From Prochlorococcus sp. AG-418-O03 (GTDB lineage Bacteria; Cyanobacteriota; Cyanobacteriia; PCC-6307; Cyanobiaceae), in NCBI GenBank assembly GCA_003213855.1, contig QCMJ01000002.1, positions 1 to 64,000 of the forward strand: a stretch of 64,000 bases of DNA, in the 5' to 3' direction. Positions 1-10,951 of this stretch are shown here, one piece after another (the first letter of the stretch is position 1; every line of letters starts with the position of its first letter). The notes beneath the pieces were generated by a model that was given only the letters and a program-made list of their open reading frames with translations, did not search any database and had not been told where the DNA came from. The position numbers and the translations under genes were made by a program.

Positions 1-762
1 TGTATAGGAATTCCAATTTTCAGAAATAACTGTTCCTGAACTATTATCGTTAGTTCCAAGAATGTTACTAAATTCTTTAATACTAATAAAATTAGGATGT
101 ACCCATTGTTCAAGTAATTGTTTAAGAACTAACTTTTCAAAAAATGATGGGGGGTATGTCCCGAGGTCTCTTGAGTTCCAATCAGCCAACGCAAAATAGC
201 CTCCAGGTCTTAATGTTCTCAGCATTTCATCTGCAAACCTATTTTTATCATTCATGTGTGCACCAGCCTCAACACTCCAGACGGCATCAAATGATCCATC
301 TTCAAATTTCAAATCCAAAGCATCCATAACTTGGAAATTGCAATTTAGCCCATGAGGAGTAAGTTGTCTTGCTCTTATAACTTGAGCCTGACTAATTGTA
401 ATGCCAGTGACATTAAACCCATAATATTCTGCGAGAATCCTAGAACTTCCCCCTATTCCACAACCTACATCAAGTATTCTGGATCCTTGTGGTAATTTAT
501 CTAAACCACTCCATTTGACTAATTCATGAACAAACTGAACCTTAGCCTTTCTAAAATCAATATTTTTTCCCCCTGAGGGATAAAAACCCAAATGTATATG
601 TTCTCCCCATAATCTCTCAAGTAATTTATCCTGGGTCCAAGCATCATATGCAGAAGCTACTGTACCGGAAGAGATATATTTTCTAGCATTTTTTCTCCAT
701 ATTATCGCTAGGACTAGAAAGAATAAAACTATTAAAAAAAAAGGGAATAATAATTCAAACAT
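1..762 (-). CDS. SAM-dependent methyltransferase, tocopherol/quinone-methyltransferase-like (3' end cut by window)
   Basis: The reading frame starts at ATG 762 and runs off the left edge, giving 254 residues. A hydrophobic N-terminal anchor (about residues 2-22, rich in F, L, I and V) is followed by a class I methyltransferase domain. Motif I, DVGCGIGGSS, is at about residues 98-107, and a WSVEAGAHM stretch follows further on. The glycine-rich motif and the YDAWTQDKLLERLWGEH region resemble gamma-tocopherol and MPBQ/MSBQ methyltransferases, so a membrane-associated prenylquinone or tocopherol methylation is likely, though the substrate cannot be read from sequence. The start directly abuts the stop of the upstream LON-domain gene, so the two are probably cotranscribed. 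Confidence 0.8.
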   Translation of the reverse strand, partial: MFELLFPFFLIVLFFLVLAIIWRKNARKYISSGTVASAYDAWTQDKLLERLWGEHIHLGFYPSGGKNIDFRKAKVQFVHELVKWSGLDKLPQGSRILDVGCGIGGSSRILAEYYGFNVTGITISQAQVIRARQLTPHGLNCNFQVMDALDLKFEDGSFDAVWSVEAGAHMNDKNRFADEMLRTLRPGGYFALADWNSRDLGTYPPSFFEKLVLKQLLEQWVHPNFISIKEFSNILGTNDNSSGTVISENWNSYT

Positions 763-1419
763 TTAATTCTCTTTTATATCAGGAAAACTCTCTTTCAATG
801 CTGTTCTTGCTGCGAGTTGTTTTCTTGTATGATCAAGCATGTCATATTCCCTTTGCAAGCGGGTATAAGTATTTCTCTCTTCAAGAAGTCTTTGCTGTTC
901 TTCCGCAACAGGACCGCCCAAATGAGCTCCTATCCAAAATGATAAATCCATTGGGTTGTCAGGTAATTTATCAGGTAGATTTTTCTTTGTATTAGTCAAT
1001 TTACTCGTTAAATTAATAACATCACTAAGTGCTTCTTTTACTGTATCTTTTAGAGAATCTAATTTTTGAAAGTCATCAATATTATCATCACTAATCCAAC
1101 TAACCATAGCAGAACAAAATGGCGTCGAACGGATAATTTCTAAGACTTGAAATCTTTGTTGGCCGAGAGTGATAATATTACTTCTCCCATCCTCTGCAGT
1201 TTGATGTTTTAAAATTTGTGCACAACATCCAACGTTAGCCATACTTTTAGTAGTTGGATCCCACTTAATAACTCCAAACATAGAATCAGTTTCAAGAACA
1301 GATTGGAGCATAATCCTATATCTCGATTCAAAAATATGTAAAGGCAATACTTCTTGAGGAAAAAGGACTACCTCTGGCAAAGGAAATAATGGTAATTCCC
1401 TCACTGAGAGTTCTCCCAT
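763..1419 (-). CDS. Stand-alone LON substrate-binding domain protein
   Basis: This 218-aa protein opens with the hallmark of the Lon N-terminal domain (ELPLFPLPEVVLFPQ, then LPLHIFESRYR, about residues 8-35). It has no AAA+ ATPase and no Ser-Lys protease domain, so it is not a complete Lon protease. Such LON-only proteins are common in cyanobacteria and plants and are thought to bind or select substrates; the partner is unknown. It follows rpsJ by about 55 bases at the end of the str operon and directly precedes a methyltransferase gene. Calling it a protease, as automatic annotation often does, would be misleading. Confidence 0.85.
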   Translation of the reverse strand: MGELSVRELPLFPLPEVVLFPQEVLPLHIFESRYRIMLQSVLETDSMFGVIKWDPTTKSMANVGCCAQILKHQTAEDGRSNIITLGQQRFQVLEIIRSTPFCSAMVSWISDDNIDDFQKLDSLKDTVKEALSDVINLTSKLTNTKKNLPDKLPDNPMDLSFWIGAHLGGPVAEEQQRLLEERNTYTRLQREYDMLDHTRKQLAARTALKESFPDIKEN

Positions 1420-1475
1420 TTAAACCTCATTTCAATTCATTTATATTAATCAATTTAGGGCGGTTTCGGGATTTA

Positions 1476-1796
1476 TTAAAGTTTAACTTCTATATCTACA
1501 CCACTAGGGAGATCTAGTTTCATTAAAGCATCAATAGTTTTTGCAGAAGGACTGTAGATATCTATTATTCTTCGATGTGTTCTTGTTTCAAAATGCTCTC
1601 TAGAATCTTTATCAACATGTGGTGATCTTAGAACACAATAAATCTTCCTTTTTGTAGGTAAAGGTATTGGACCTATTGCGGAAGCAGAAGTATTATCTGC
1701 AGTTTGGATAATTTTGTCGCAAGATAAATCAAGCATTCTCCTATCGAATGCTTTGAGCCTTATTCTAATTTTTTGTTGTGCAATTGATGCAGTCAT
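1476..1796 (-). CDS. rpsJ: 30S ribosomal protein S10
   Basis: A 106-aa S10 of normal length ([20 protein letters not shown] near the start, then a [23 protein letters not shown] segment). S10 is in the 30S head and also serves as NusE in transcription antitermination. It lies downstream of tuf, not at the head of the S10 operon, which is the usual arrangement in cyanobacteria and plastids. A perfect 10-bp hairpin (1818-1843) sits in the roughly 100-base spacer to tuf and could set its expression separately from tuf. Confidence 0.98.
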   Translation of the reverse strand: MTASIAQQKIRIRLKAFDRRMLDLSCDKIIQTADNTSASAIGPIPLPTKRKIYCVLRSPHVDKDSREHFETRTHRRIIDIYSPSAKTIDALMKLDLPSGVDIEVKL

Positions 1797-1817
1797 GGTT
1801 TCAAATAACTTCTAGTG

Positions 1818-1843
1818 AAGGGTCATTGATTAAAATGACCCTT
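1818..1843 (-). promoter_or_regulatory. Perfect hairpin in the tuf-rpsJ spacer
   Basis: Arms AAGGGTCATT (1818-1827) and AATGACCCTT (1834-1843) pair perfectly over 10 bp around a 6-base loop. Read on the operon strand there is no following T-run, so it is not a standard intrinsic terminator. It lies about 20 bases before the rpsJ start. It may be an RNA-processing site, a stability element or a partial attenuator between the very highly expressed tuf and rpsJ; this role is inferred. Confidence 0.55.
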
Positions 1844-1896
1844 ATCCATAAACCTATATTAGATGATTGAGGTTAAATTTTTAAAATTCAAATTTA

Positions 1897-3096
1897 TTAT
1901 TTGAGAATTTTAGAAACAACTCCAGCACCGATAGTACGTCCACCTTCACGTATGGCGAATCGCATACCTTGTTCAATAGCTACTGGACAAATTAATTCTC
2001 CAGTCATCTTAATTCTGTCTCCGGGCATAACCATTTCAACATTAGAGCCGTCATCTGAAGTAAATGCTGTTATTTGACCTGTCACATCAGTTGTTCTGAT
2101 ATAGAACTGAGGCCTATATCCTGCAAAGAAAGGAGTATGTCTTCCGCCCTCTTCTTTTTTAAGGACATAAACTTCTCCTTCAAACTGAGTATGAGGGGTA
2201 ATAGATCCTTTCTTCACAAGAACCATTCCTCTCTCTATATCTTCTTTCTGGACACCCCTTAAAAGTAAACCAACATTATCACCAGCCATACCTTCGTCAA
2301 GAAGTTTTCGGAACATCTCAACTCCAGTAACAGTTGTTAATCTTGTATCTCTTATTCCAACTATTTCTACCTCTTCTCCAACCTTAACTTTACCTCTCTC
2401 GATTCTTCCAGTAGCAACAGTTCCTCTACCAGTAATCGAGAAAACATCTTCAACTGCCATTAAGAACGGTTTATCAACTTCTCTTTCTGGTTCCGGAATG
2501 TTAGCATCGACTGCTTTCATTAATTCTTCAATCTTTGATTCCCAAGTAGAATCACCTTCGAGAGCTTTTAAACCTGAAACTTGAACTATAGGAATGTCAT
2601 CTCCTGGGAAGTCATAACTATCTAACAATTCCCTAATTTCCATTTCGACAAGTTCAATAATTTCTTCATCATCGACCATATCGCACTTATTTAGAGCAAC
2701 TACAAGAGCAGGAACTCCAACCTGTTTAGCTAATAGAATATGCTCTTTTGTTTGAGCCATGGGACCATCTGTAGCTGCGCAAACTAGAATAGCTCCATCC
2801 ATCTGGGCAGCCCCTGTGATCATGTTTTTAACATAATCAGCATGTCCTGGGCAATCGACATGTGCATAATGTCTGCCTTCAGTTTCGTATTCAACATGAG
2901 CTGTATTAATGGTAATACCACGTTCTCTTTCTTCAGGAGCACCATCAATGTCTCCATAGTCTTGAGCTTGGGCTTGACCTTTTTTAGCTAATACATTTGT
3001 AATAGCAGCTGTTAGTGTTGTTTTTCCATGATCAACATGGCCAATAGTACCTATGTTGACATGTGGTTTGTTTCTTTCGAACTTCTCGCGAGCCAT
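1897..3096 (-). CDS. tuf: Elongation factor Tu
   Basis: A 399-aa EF-Tu, the GTPase that delivers aminoacyl-tRNA to the ribosomal A site. G1 P-loop GHVDHGKT is at residues 19-26; the DCPGH switch II motif and NKCD specificity motif are present, followed by the two beta-barrel domains and a normal C-terminus ([10 protein letters not shown]). It follows fusA by about 45 bases in the str operon order rpsL-rpsG-fusA-tuf-rpsJ. Confidence 0.99.
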   Translation of the reverse strand: MAREKFERNKPHVNIGTIGHVDHGKTTLTAAITNVLAKKGQAQAQDYGDIDGAPEERERGITINTAHVEYETEGRHYAHVDCPGHADYVKNMITGAAQMDGAILVCAATDGPMAQTKEHILLAKQVGVPALVVALNKCDMVDDEEIIELVEMEIRELLDSYDFPGDDIPIVQVSGLKALEGDSTWESKIEELMKAVDANIPEPEREVDKPFLMAVEDVFSITGRGTVATGRIERGKVKVGEEVEIVGIRDTRLTTVTGVEMFRKLLDEGMAGDNVGLLLRGVQKEDIERGMVLVKKGSITPHTQFEGEVYVLKKEEGGRHTPFFAGYRPQFYIRTTDVTGQITAFTSDDGSNVEMVMPGDRIKMTGELICPVAIEQGMRFAIREGGRTIGAGVVSKILK

Positions 3097-3141
3097 TTTG
3101 AATTAAAGAATCGAGGGTTTAAGAGTGTTTTAGTTTAGAGA

Positions 3142-5217
3142 TCAGGAGTTGCCCTGATTCTTGGAAATGATAGCTTCAGCAACATTACGAGGGACTTCCT
3201 CATAGTTTGCGAACTCCATTGAAAATATACCCCGACCTTGAGTCATTGATCGGAGTTGAGTGGCATAACCGAACATTTCGGCTAAGGGCACTTTGGCCTG
3301 TACCTTAGACAATCCATCATCAACAGATTGTCCTTCTACTTGACCTCTTCTAGAAGAGAGATCACCAATTACAGATCCAAGAAAGTCGTCAGGACTTTCG
3401 ACCTCAACTTTCATCATAGGCTCTAAAAGGACAGGATTGCATTTTTTAACCCCGTCTTTAAAAGCCATGGAACCTGCAATTTTGAAGGCCATTTCAGATG
3501 AGTCTACATCGTGGAATGAACCATCGACTAGTGTTACTTTTACATCAATGAGTGGATAACCGGCAAGAACACCAGATTCACAGGTCTCTTTCATTCCATT
3601 AGATGCAGGACCAATATACTCTTTTGGTACAGCCCCACCAACAATTTTGTTTACAAATTCAAAACCTTTACCAACTTCAGCAGGTTCCATTTCAATAATT
3701 ACATGACCATATTGACCTTTACCTCCGGTCTGTCTTGCATATTTACCTTCACCTTTAGAACTAGACCTAATAGTTTCTCTATATGAAACCTGTGGAGCTC
3801 CTATATTTGCTTCAACTTTAAATTCCCTTAACATTCTGTCAACAAGGATTTCTAAATGCAACTCACCCATACCTGCAATAACAGTTTGATTTGTTTCAGG
3901 ATCTGTACTTACCCTAAAGGTTGGGTCCTCTTCAGACAAAGCAGTTAAAGCTTTTGATAATTTTTCCATATCGCCTTTAGTTTTTGGCTCAACAGCTACT
4001 GATATAACTGGTTCAGGGATAAACAATGTCTCCAAAACTATTGGATCTTCTGTGTTACACAAAGTGTCACCAGTTGTTGTGTTCTTAAGACCTAATACAG
4101 CTCCTAAATCCCCAGCCCTCAATTCATCAACCTCCTCTCTTTCATCAGCCTTAAGAATCACTAATCTAGAAATTCTCTCTTTAGAATCCTTAGTAGAATT
4201 CATTACATAACTTCCCTTTGAAAGAACACCTGAATACATTCTTACAAAAGTTAATTTTCCGTAGGGATCTGACATCACTTTGAATGCTAATGCACTGAAA
4301 GGAGCATTATCATCTGAAGGCCTAACATCCTCTTTGCCACTTGGCAAAACACCTTGTATTGGTTTCACATCAACTGGAGCTGGCAAGTAATCAACTACAG
4401 CGTCTAGTACAAGTTGTACTCCTTTATTCTTAAAAGCTGAACCACATAAAACTGGAACTAATCCGTGTTTTAAAACCCCTTCCCTAATACCTTTTTTAAG
4501 TTGTTCTTCAGATAATTCTCCAGTTTCGAGAAATATTTCTATTAACTCTTCATCATTTTCTGCAACACTTTCCATTAACTTTAATCTCCAATCAGCAGCT
4601 TCTTCCTGCATTTCAGATGGAATTGGTGCCTCTTCAATATCAGTACCTAAATCGTTTTTGTAAAGGTAAGCTTTATTGCCTACTAGATCAATAATGCCTG
4701 TGAGATCACCTTCAGCCCCAATTGGTAACTGAATTGGAAGTGCATTTGCCTTTAGTCGATCTTTAATTTGCTTATTAACCTTTAAAAAATCCGCACCGGT
4801 TCTGTCCATTTTATTAACAAATACCATTCTTGGGACAGAGTATCTATCTGCTTGACGCCAAACCGTTTCGGATTGAGGCTGAACTCCACCAACTGCGCAA
4901 AATACGGCTATGACTCCATCCAACACACGCATTGATCTTTCAACTTCAATAGTAAAGTCAACGTGTCCAGGAGTATCAATAATATTGATCCTATGATCTT
5001 GCCAACTAGTAGATATTGCAGCAGCAGTAATAGTTATTCCTCTTTCTCTTTCTTGAGCCATCCAATCTGTTACGGCAGCACCATCATGAACCTCTCCTAT
5101 TTTATGGACTACACCTGAATAAAACAGAATTCTTTCAGTTGTTGTTGTCTTTCCTGCATCAATATGAGCGGCTATACCTATATTTCTTACTCGTTGCAGG
5201 GGAAAGTCGCGTGCCAA
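3142..5217 (-). CDS. fusA: Elongation factor G
   Basis: A 691-aa EF-G, the translocation GTPase. The P-loop AHIDAGKT is at residues 17-24, with DTPGHVDF and NKMD motifs following and the domain II-V region complete to the C-terminus. It lies between rpsG and tuf. The roughly 95-base spacer from rpsG holds no other gene. Confidence 0.99.
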   Translation of the reverse strand: MARDFPLQRVRNIGIAAHIDAGKTTTTERILFYSGVVHKIGEVHDGAAVTDWMAQERERGITITAAAISTSWQDHRINIIDTPGHVDFTIEVERSMRVLDGVIAVFCAVGGVQPQSETVWRQADRYSVPRMVFVNKMDRTGADFLKVNKQIKDRLKANALPIQLPIGAEGDLTGIIDLVGNKAYLYKNDLGTDIEEAPIPSEMQEEAADWRLKLMESVAENDEELIEIFLETGELSEEQLKKGIREGVLKHGLVPVLCGSAFKNKGVQLVLDAVVDYLPAPVDVKPIQGVLPSGKEDVRPSDDNAPFSALAFKVMSDPYGKLTFVRMYSGVLSKGSYVMNSTKDSKERISRLVILKADEREEVDELRAGDLGAVLGLKNTTTGDTLCNTEDPIVLETLFIPEPVISVAVEPKTKGDMEKLSKALTALSEEDPTFRVSTDPETNQTVIAGMGELHLEILVDRMLREFKVEANIGAPQVSYRETIRSSSKGEGKYARQTGGKGQYGHVIIEMEPAEVGKGFEFVNKIVGGAVPKEYIGPASNGMKETCESGVLAGYPLIDVKVTLVDGSFHDVDSSEMAFKIAGSMAFKDGVKKCNPVLLEPMMKVEVESPDDFLGSVIGDLSSRRGQVEGQSVDDGLSKVQAKVPLAEMFGYATQLRSMTQGRGIFSMEFANYEEVPRNVAEAIISKNQGNS

Positions 5218-5313
5218 TTTTAAAGCTCCAAATAAAATAACTTTTGATAAGTATAGTTCACCCTAAAAGCAAACTTTAATAATAATAAACTACTTAAGTA
5301 CCTTTTGATGAAA

Positions 5314-5784
5314 TTAATATCTGTAATGTGCAAAAGCTTTATTAGCTTCTGCCATTTTATGAGTATCTTCTCTTTTTTTAACAGCACTACCAGTTTCATT
5401 TGCTGCATCCATTAGCTCTCCAGCAAGTTTTTGGGACATGCTTTTGCCATTTCTTGCACGTGAAAATGTAACAAGCCATCTTAATGCCATAGCCGTACCC
5501 CTCTCTTGGCGAACTTCCATAGGTACTTGATATGTTGCACCACCAACTCTTCTAGCTCGCACCTCAACAAGAGGAGTAGCATTTTTAACAGCTGTTTCAA
5601 ATAATTCCACTGCATTCGAACCAGTTCTCTCGCTTATTAAAGAAAACGCATCAGATAATATTCTTTGAGCAGTAGATTTTTTACCATGTTTCATCAATCG
5701 AGAAATCATCATTGAAGCAAGACGACTATTAAATTGAGGATCAGGAAGAACTGGTCTTTTTACTGCTGCATTACGACGTGACAT
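5314..5784 (-). CDS. rpsG: 30S ribosomal protein S7
   Basis: A 156-aa S7 of bacterial length ([17 protein letters not shown] start, [12 protein letters not shown] motif, RYR-type end as HYRY). S7 nucleates assembly of the 30S head and contacts the E-site tRNA. Second gene of the str operon, 26 bases after rpsL. Confidence 0.99.
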   Translation of the reverse strand: MSRRNAAVKRPVLPDPQFNSRLASMMISRLMKHGKKSTAQRILSDAFSLISERTGSNAVELFETAVKNATPLVEVRARRVGGATYQVPMEVRQERGTAMALRWLVTFSRARNGKSMSQKLAGELMDAANETGSAVKKREDTHKMAEANKAFAHYRY

Positions 5785-5810
5785 ATTTTTAAAAAAGTGA
5801 TGTTTACAAA

Positions 5811-6185
5811 TTAATTTTTTGGAGCTTTTGCACCATACTTAGATCTGGATTGACGTCTATCTTTGACTCCAGCCGTATCTAAAGTTCCCCTTATTATATG
5901 ATATCTAACTCCTGGCAAATCCTTTACTCTTCCACCCCTAAGTAGAACTACAGAATGTTCTTGCAAATTATGTCCAATCCCAGGAATATAAGCCGTTACT
6001 TCGAAACCAGAAGTTAATCTAACCCTAGCAACTTTTCTCAAAGCTGAATTAGGCTTCTTTGGTGTTGATGTATAAACTCTCGTACATACCCCTCTTCTCT
6101 CAGGGCAAGCTTTTAATGCAGGAGATTTTGTTTTCTTTGTCAGACGTTTTCTTTCTGAACCTACTAATTGTGAGATGGTGGGCAT
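5811..6185 (-). CDS. rpsL: 30S ribosomal protein S12
   Basis: A 124-aa S12 with the conserved decoding-centre stretches [11 protein letters not shown] and [16 protein letters not shown]. The streptomycin-site lysine context (KKPNS) looks wild type. It is the first gene of the str operon; its promoter must lie in the 194-base divergent spacer to the glutamate synthase gene. Confidence 0.99.
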   Translation of the reverse strand: MPTISQLVGSERKRLTKKTKSPALKACPERRGVCTRVYTSTPKKPNSALRKVARVRLTSGFEVTAYIPGIGHNLQEHSVVLLRGGRVKDLPGVRYHIIRGTLDTAGVKDRRQSRSKYGAKAPKN

Positions 6186-6294
6186 CTATTAAACTTAGAT
6201 AAAAATAAACATTTAACTATCATAACCTTTTAAGAGCACCAACTAAAAGTTTTTAATTATATTTTTTTTAAATTTGTCAAATTAAAATTATTTG

Positions 6295-6342
6295 GTAAAT
6301 ATTCATTATCTTTAGATTTATTTTCATATTTATTTTTATAAT
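6295..6342 (+). promoter_or_regulatory. Putative NtcA-type promoter of glsF/gltB
   Basis: A GTA-N8-TTA site (6295-6308) is followed by exactly 22 bases and then TATTTT (6331-6336), which fits the NtcA-activated layout GTAN8TACN22TAN3T with one mismatch in the right half-site. An alternative -10, TATAAT, lies at 6337-6342. NtcA control of GOGAT is known in cyanobacteria; binding here is inferred from spacing alone. The site is 38-85 bases before the start codon. Confidence 0.4.
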
Positions 6343-6379
6343 AGAAATACATAAATTACTAAATAGAATTAAATAATCT

Positions 6380-9300
6380 ATGGGAGAGAGTATAAAAAGG
6401 ATCGTTGGCCCATATCAAGATAGTTATTCCCCAAATGGAATAATTGGGGAAAAAGATTCCTGTGGAGTGGGTTTCGTAGCACATGTCAAAGGTATAGAAA
6501 GCAACTGGATCCTTAAACAATCACTAAAGGGTCTTAACTGTATGGAGCATAGAGGAGGTTGTGGAGGAGATAGTGACTCAGGTGATGGAGCAGGGATTTT
6601 ATGTTCGATTCCATGGGAATACCTAGAAGAGGAAATGGATCTAAAAAATACACAAAAATTGCATAGAGGTTTAGGCATGGTTTTTATGCCTAATAAAAAA
6701 GAGAAAATTGAAAAATGTAAATCAATATGTGATCAAGAGGCAGAAAAATTAAAAATTAACAAAACATCTTGGAGAACAGTACCTGTTAATCATGAAATCT
6801 TAGGTCCTTTAGCTAAATCAAATGCTCCTTTCATCTGTCAGTGGTTTTTATATATAGATAAAAAAGATCATCAGGATATTGAGAGGCTTTTATTTCAATT
6901 AAGAAAAAGAATTGAAAAAAAAATAAGAGAAACTTTTAAAAACCATGTTGGGGATTGTGAATTTTATTTTGCCTCACTAAGTTCTCAAACAGTTGTTTAT
7001 AAAGGCATGGTACGTTCTGCAATATTATCTGAGTTTTATCAAGATCTAAAAGAAGAGAGTTTTAAAGTATCATTTTCTGTTTATCATCGTAGATTTAGCA
7101 CCAATACACTTCCAAAATGGCCACTAGCTCAGCCCATGAGATTTTTAGGTCATAATGGCGAAATAAATACTCTCTTAGGCAATATCAATTGGGCCAAAGC
7201 TTCAGAAACACATATAGATGATTTTTGGGGAGAGTTATCTAATGAAATCAAGCCCATTGTAGATGTAAACAAAAGTGATTCATCAAATCTTGATGCAACC
7301 CTCGAAATTAATATTCGCTCAGGCCAACCAATAACTGATTCATTATTAAAACTTGTTCCTGAAGCATTTAGAGATCAACCAGAACTTGAACAAAGAGAAG
7401 ACATTAAATCTTTTTATGAGTATTCTGCGAGCCTACAAGAAGCTTGGGATGGACCTGCTCTGCTTGTATTTGCAGATGGAAATTTTGTAGGAGCAACGCT
7501 TGATAGAAATGGCCTAAGACCAGCAAGATATTCAATCACAAATGATGGTTTCGTAATAATGGGTTCCGAAACAGGAGTCGTAGATCTTGAAGAGGAGAGA
7601 GTGATAGAAAAAGGTAGATTAGGACCGGGACAAATGTTGGCAGTTGATTTTCATCAGAATAGAATCCTAAGAAATTGGGAAGTAAAATCTGAAGCAGCTA
7701 AAAGGCATGATTATAAACATCTGCTCAGTCATAGAACTATAAAAATTGAAAATAACCAATGGGTTAAAGACTGCAAACTAAAAGACCTTGAGTTGTTGCA
7801 ACAACAAACTGCATACGGCTTTTCAGCGGAAGATAATGATCTTATCTTAGATTCAATAGCTTCATTAGCTAAAGAGCCTACTTATTGCATGGGCGACGAC
7901 ATCCCATTAGCAGTTCTTTCATCTAAGCCACACATTTTATACGACTACTTTAAGCAAAGATTTGCGCAAGTTACTAATCCTCCTATTGACCCTCTGAGAG
8001 AAAAACTTGTCATGAGTTTAGAGATGCATCTAGGAGAAAGATGTACACCATTTGCAATTAAAGATCCTAAACCTTTTATTCATTTACAAAGTCCGATTCT
8101 TAATGAGGAAGAACTCGTTTCCATCAAAAAATCAAAAATTAAATCTCAGACAATTTCAAGTTTGTTTGATATAGAGGAAGGTATTCAAGGCTTAGAGAAC
8201 CAATTAAAAGCAATTTGTAAACAGAGTGAGCTGTCTATAAAGGAAGGTTGCTCTTTAATTATCATTTCTGATAAGGGAATTAATCCTAAAAAGACTTTTA
8301 TACCTCCTTTACTTGCTGTTGGGGCAATTCATCATTATCTTCTTAAGAAAGAAATCAGGCTAAAAGCTTCTCTAATAATTGAGACCGGTCAATGTTGGAG
8401 CACACATCACTTAGCTTGTTTAATTGGATATGGTGCAAGTGCAGTTTGCCCTTGGTTGACCTTCGAAGCAGGTAGACACTGGTTAAAACATCCAAAAACA
8501 CAAAAACTCATTGATAGCAAAAAAATAAATCCATTATCAATAATTGATGTTCAAGTAAATATTAAAAAAGCTCTAGAAGACGGTCTAAGAAAAATTCTCT
8601 CAAAAATAGGCATCTCACTTTTATCTAGTTACCATGGTTCACAAATTTTTGAAGCTGTAGGCCTTGGATCTGACTTAATAAAAATTGCTTTTGATGGTAC
8701 AACAAGCCGTATCGCTGGCATAACATTAAAAGAATTAACTAATGAAACACTTTCAATACATACAAAAGCCTATCCAGAGATCGATTTAAAGAAATTAGAA
8801 TTTTTAGGATTTGTACAATTTAGAAATAATGGAGAATATCATTCCAATAACCCAGAGATGTCCAAAGTTTTACATTCAGCGGTAAAACAAGGACCAGGAA
8901 ACGATCATTTTGAAACTTACAAAAAACTTATTAGTAATAGACCGACAACATCTCTAAGAGATTTACTAACAATTAATTCAAAAAGAAAAAGTATTCCATT
9001 AGAGGAAGTTGAAAGTATTGAATCAATTTGCAAAAGGTTCTGTACTGGAGGAATGAGTTTAGGTGCTTTATCCAGAGAAGCGCATGAAGTTTTAGCAGTT
9101 GCAATGAATAGAATTGGTGGCAAAAGTAATAGTGGAGAAGGGGGAGAAGATCCAGCTCGTTTTAATGTTTTAAATGATATCGATGAAAATACTCAATCAG
9201 CAACCTTGCCATTTATTAAAGGTTTAGAGAATGGAGACACCGCATGCTCAGCTATTAAACAAATAGCATCAGGAAGATTTGGAGTTACTCCTGAATATCT

Positions 9301-10951
9301 AAGAAGTGGTAAACAACTCGAAATAAAAATGGCCCAAGGTGCAAAACCTGGAGAAGGTGGACAATTGCCTGGTCCAAAAGTTGATTCTTACATAGCAAAA
9401 CTAAGAAATAGTAAACCTGGAGTAGCTTTAATATCTCCTCCCCCACATCATGATATTTATTCAATTGAAGATTTAGCTCAACTTATCCACGACTTACACC
9501 AAGTTCATCCAAAAGCGAAAGTAAGCGTTAAACTTGTTTCTGAAATTGGTATAGGTACTATTGCTGCTGGAGTAAGCAAAGCTAATGCAGATGTAATTCA
9601 AATATCAGGACATGACGGAGGTACAGGTGCTTCACCGCTGAGTTCTATTAAACATGCAGGTTTACCATGGGAACTAGGTGTTGCTGAGGTTCATAAATCT
9701 CTCTTAGAGAATAACTTACGAGAAAGAGTAATTTTGAGAACTGATGGAGGTCTTAAAACAGGCTGGGATGTAGTTATTGCAGCTTTACTAGGTGCTGAAG
9801 AATACGGTTTTGGTTCTGTTGCGATGATTGCTGAAGGATGCATAATGGCTCGGGTTTGTCATACAAACAAGTGTCCTGTTGGAGTTGCCACTCAAAAAGA
9901 AGAATTAAGAAAAAGATTTAAAGGTATTCCAGAAAATGTTGTCAATTTTTTCTTGTATGTTGCTGAAGAAGTAAGACAGATAATGAGTAGTATCGGTGTT
10001 TCTAATATGGAAGAACTAATTGGTAATCAAGAATTTCTTTCTGCAAGAAATATCGATCTTCCAAAAACTTCTAATATTGATCTTTCTTCTTTAGTAAATA
10101 AACACTCAACCACTGATAGATCATGGTTAAAACATTCAAATACTGCCCATAGTAATGGTTCTGTATTAGAAGACGAGTTTTTGTCTGATACTGAATTTAT
10201 AGATTCAATTAAAAATCACAAAATATTAATCAAAGAAATTGAGATAAAAAATACAGATAGAAGTGTTTGTGCAAAAATATCAGGCGAAATCGCAGAGCTT
10301 CACGGCAATACTGGCTTCAATGGTGAACTCAACTTAAATTTCAAAGGATATGCAGGACAAAGCTTTGGTGCCTTTTTATTGAAGGGAATGAATGTTCAAT
10401 TAATCGGAGAAGCTAATGATTATGTTTGTAAAGGAATGAATGGAGGAATACTCACAATAATTCCACCAAAAATAGATGAAACTTCCTCCGATCAGGTTAT
10501 TTTAGGAAACACCTGTCTTTATGGAGCAACAGGTGGGAAATTATTTGCATTAGGAAAATCGGGGGAAAGATTTGCAGTAAGAAATAGTGGGGCTACAGCA
10601 GTAACAGAAGGAGCAGGAGATCATTGTTGTGAATACATGACTGGTGGGAAAGTAGTTATTCTTGGTTCCACGGGGAGAAATATTGGGGCGGGCATGACTG
10701 GTGGAATAGCTTTTATAATCGATGAGAAGAACGATTTAAGTAATAAAGTTAACAAGGAAATAGTTAGCATTCATAAAATAACTTCATCAAAGCAGGAAGA
10801 TATCTTATTGGAAATTATTAGACAATATCGAGCAAAAACAAATAGCTTAAAGGCTGCCAAAATAATTGAAAACTGGTCTTATTATAAGAGTACTTTTAAA
10901 TTAATAGTTCCCCCAAGCGAAGAAGAAATGCTTGGCATAAAGAAAATGTAA
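6380..10951 (+). CDS. glsF: Glutamate synthase large subunit, ferredoxin-dependent type
   Basis: A 1523-aa GOGAT that makes two glutamates from glutamine and 2-oxoglutarate. The class II amidotransferase nucleophile is Cys28 (KDSCGVGF), so a 27-residue propeptide is removed. The FMN/TIM-barrel synthase domain follows, with the 3Fe-4S cysteines at C1154, C1160 and C1165 (C-x5-C-x4-C), and a C-terminal GXGXG beta-helix domain. No small NADPH subunit gene lies nearby, which suits the single-chain ferredoxin enzyme of cyanobacteria (also annotated gltB). It works downstream of glutamine synthetase. A small YCII-like gene starts on the next base after its stop. Confidence 0.96.
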   Translation: MGESIKRIVGPYQDSYSPNGIIGEKDSCGVGFVAHVKGIESNWILKQSLKGLNCMEHRGGCGGDSDSGDGAGILCSIPWEYLEEEMDLKNTQKLHRGLGMVFMPNKKEKIEKCKSICDQEAEKLKINKTSWRTVPVNHEILGPLAKSNAPFICQWFLYIDKKDHQDIERLLFQLRKRIEKKIRETFKNHVGDCEFYFASLSSQTVVYKGMVRSAILSEFYQDLKEESFKVSFSVYHRRFSTNTLPKWPLAQPMRFLGHNGEINTLLGNINWAKASETHIDDFWGELSNEIKPIVDVNKSDSSNLDATLEINIRSGQPITDSLLKLVPEAFRDQPELEQREDIKSFYEYSASLQEAWDGPALLVFADGNFVGATLDRNGLRPARYSITNDGFVIMGSETGVVDLEEERVIEKGRLGPGQMLAVDFHQNRILRNWEVKSEAAKRHDYKHLLSHRTIKIENNQWVKDCKLKDLELLQQQTAYGFSAEDNDLILDSIASLAKEPTYCMGDDIPLAVLSSKPHILYDYFKQRFAQVTNPPIDPLREKLVMSLEMHLGERCTPFAIKDPKPFIHLQSPILNEEELVSIKKSKIKSQTISSLFDIEEGIQGLENQLKAICKQSELSIKEGCSLIIISDKGINPKKTFIPPLLAVGAIHHYLLKKEIRLKASLIIETGQCWSTHHLACLIGYGASAVCPWLTFEAGRHWLKHPKTQKLIDSKKINPLSIIDVQVNIKKALEDGLRKILSKIGISLLSSYHGSQIFEAVGLGSDLIKIAFDGTTSRIAGITLKELTNETLSIHTKAYPEIDLKKLEFLGFVQFRNNGEYHSNNPEMSKVLHSAVKQGPGNDHFETYKKLISNRPTTSLRDLLTINSKRKSIPLEEVESIESICKRFCTGGMSLGALSREAHEVLAVAMNRIGGKSNSGEGGEDPARFNVLNDIDENTQSATLPFIKGLENGDTACSAIKQIASGRFGVTPEYLRSGKQLEIKMAQGAKPGEGGQLPGPKVDSYIAKLRNSKPGVALISPPPHHDIYSIEDLAQLIHDLHQVHPKAKVSVKLVSEIGIGTIAAGVSKANADVIQISGHDGGTGASPLSSIKHAGLPWELGVAEVHKSLLENNLRERVILRTDGGLKTGWDVVIAALLGAEEYGFGSVAMIAEGCIMARVCHTNKCPVGVATQKEELRKRFKGIPENVVNFFLYVAEEVRQIMSSIGVSNMEELIGNQEFLSARNIDLPKTSNIDLSSLVNKHSTTDRSWLKHSNTAHSNGSVLEDEFLSDTEFIDSIKNHKILIKEIEIKNTDRSVCAKISGEIAELHGNTGFNGELNLNFKGYAGQSFGAFLLKGMNVQLIGEANDYVCKGMNGGILTIIPPKIDETSSDQVILGNTCLYGATGGKLFALGKSGERFAVRNSGATAVTEGAGDHCCEYMTGGKVVILGSTGRNIGAGMTGGIAFIIDEKNDLSNKVNKEIVSIHKITSSKQEDILLEIIRQYRAKTNSLKAAKIIENWSYYKSTFKLIVPPSEEEMLGIKKM

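Noticed and set aside
144..329. 61-codon plus-strand ORF
   Set aside because: It lies antisense to the methyltransferase gene and has no family features.
798..995. 65-codon plus-strand ORF
   Set aside because: Antisense shadow of the LON-domain gene.
763..1419. Complete Lon protease
   Set aside because: Only the N-terminal domain is present; no ATPase or protease part.
5220..5408. 62-codon minus-strand ORF overlapping the end of rpsG
   Set aside because: Overlaps rpsG in another frame; low-complexity lysine/leucine composition.
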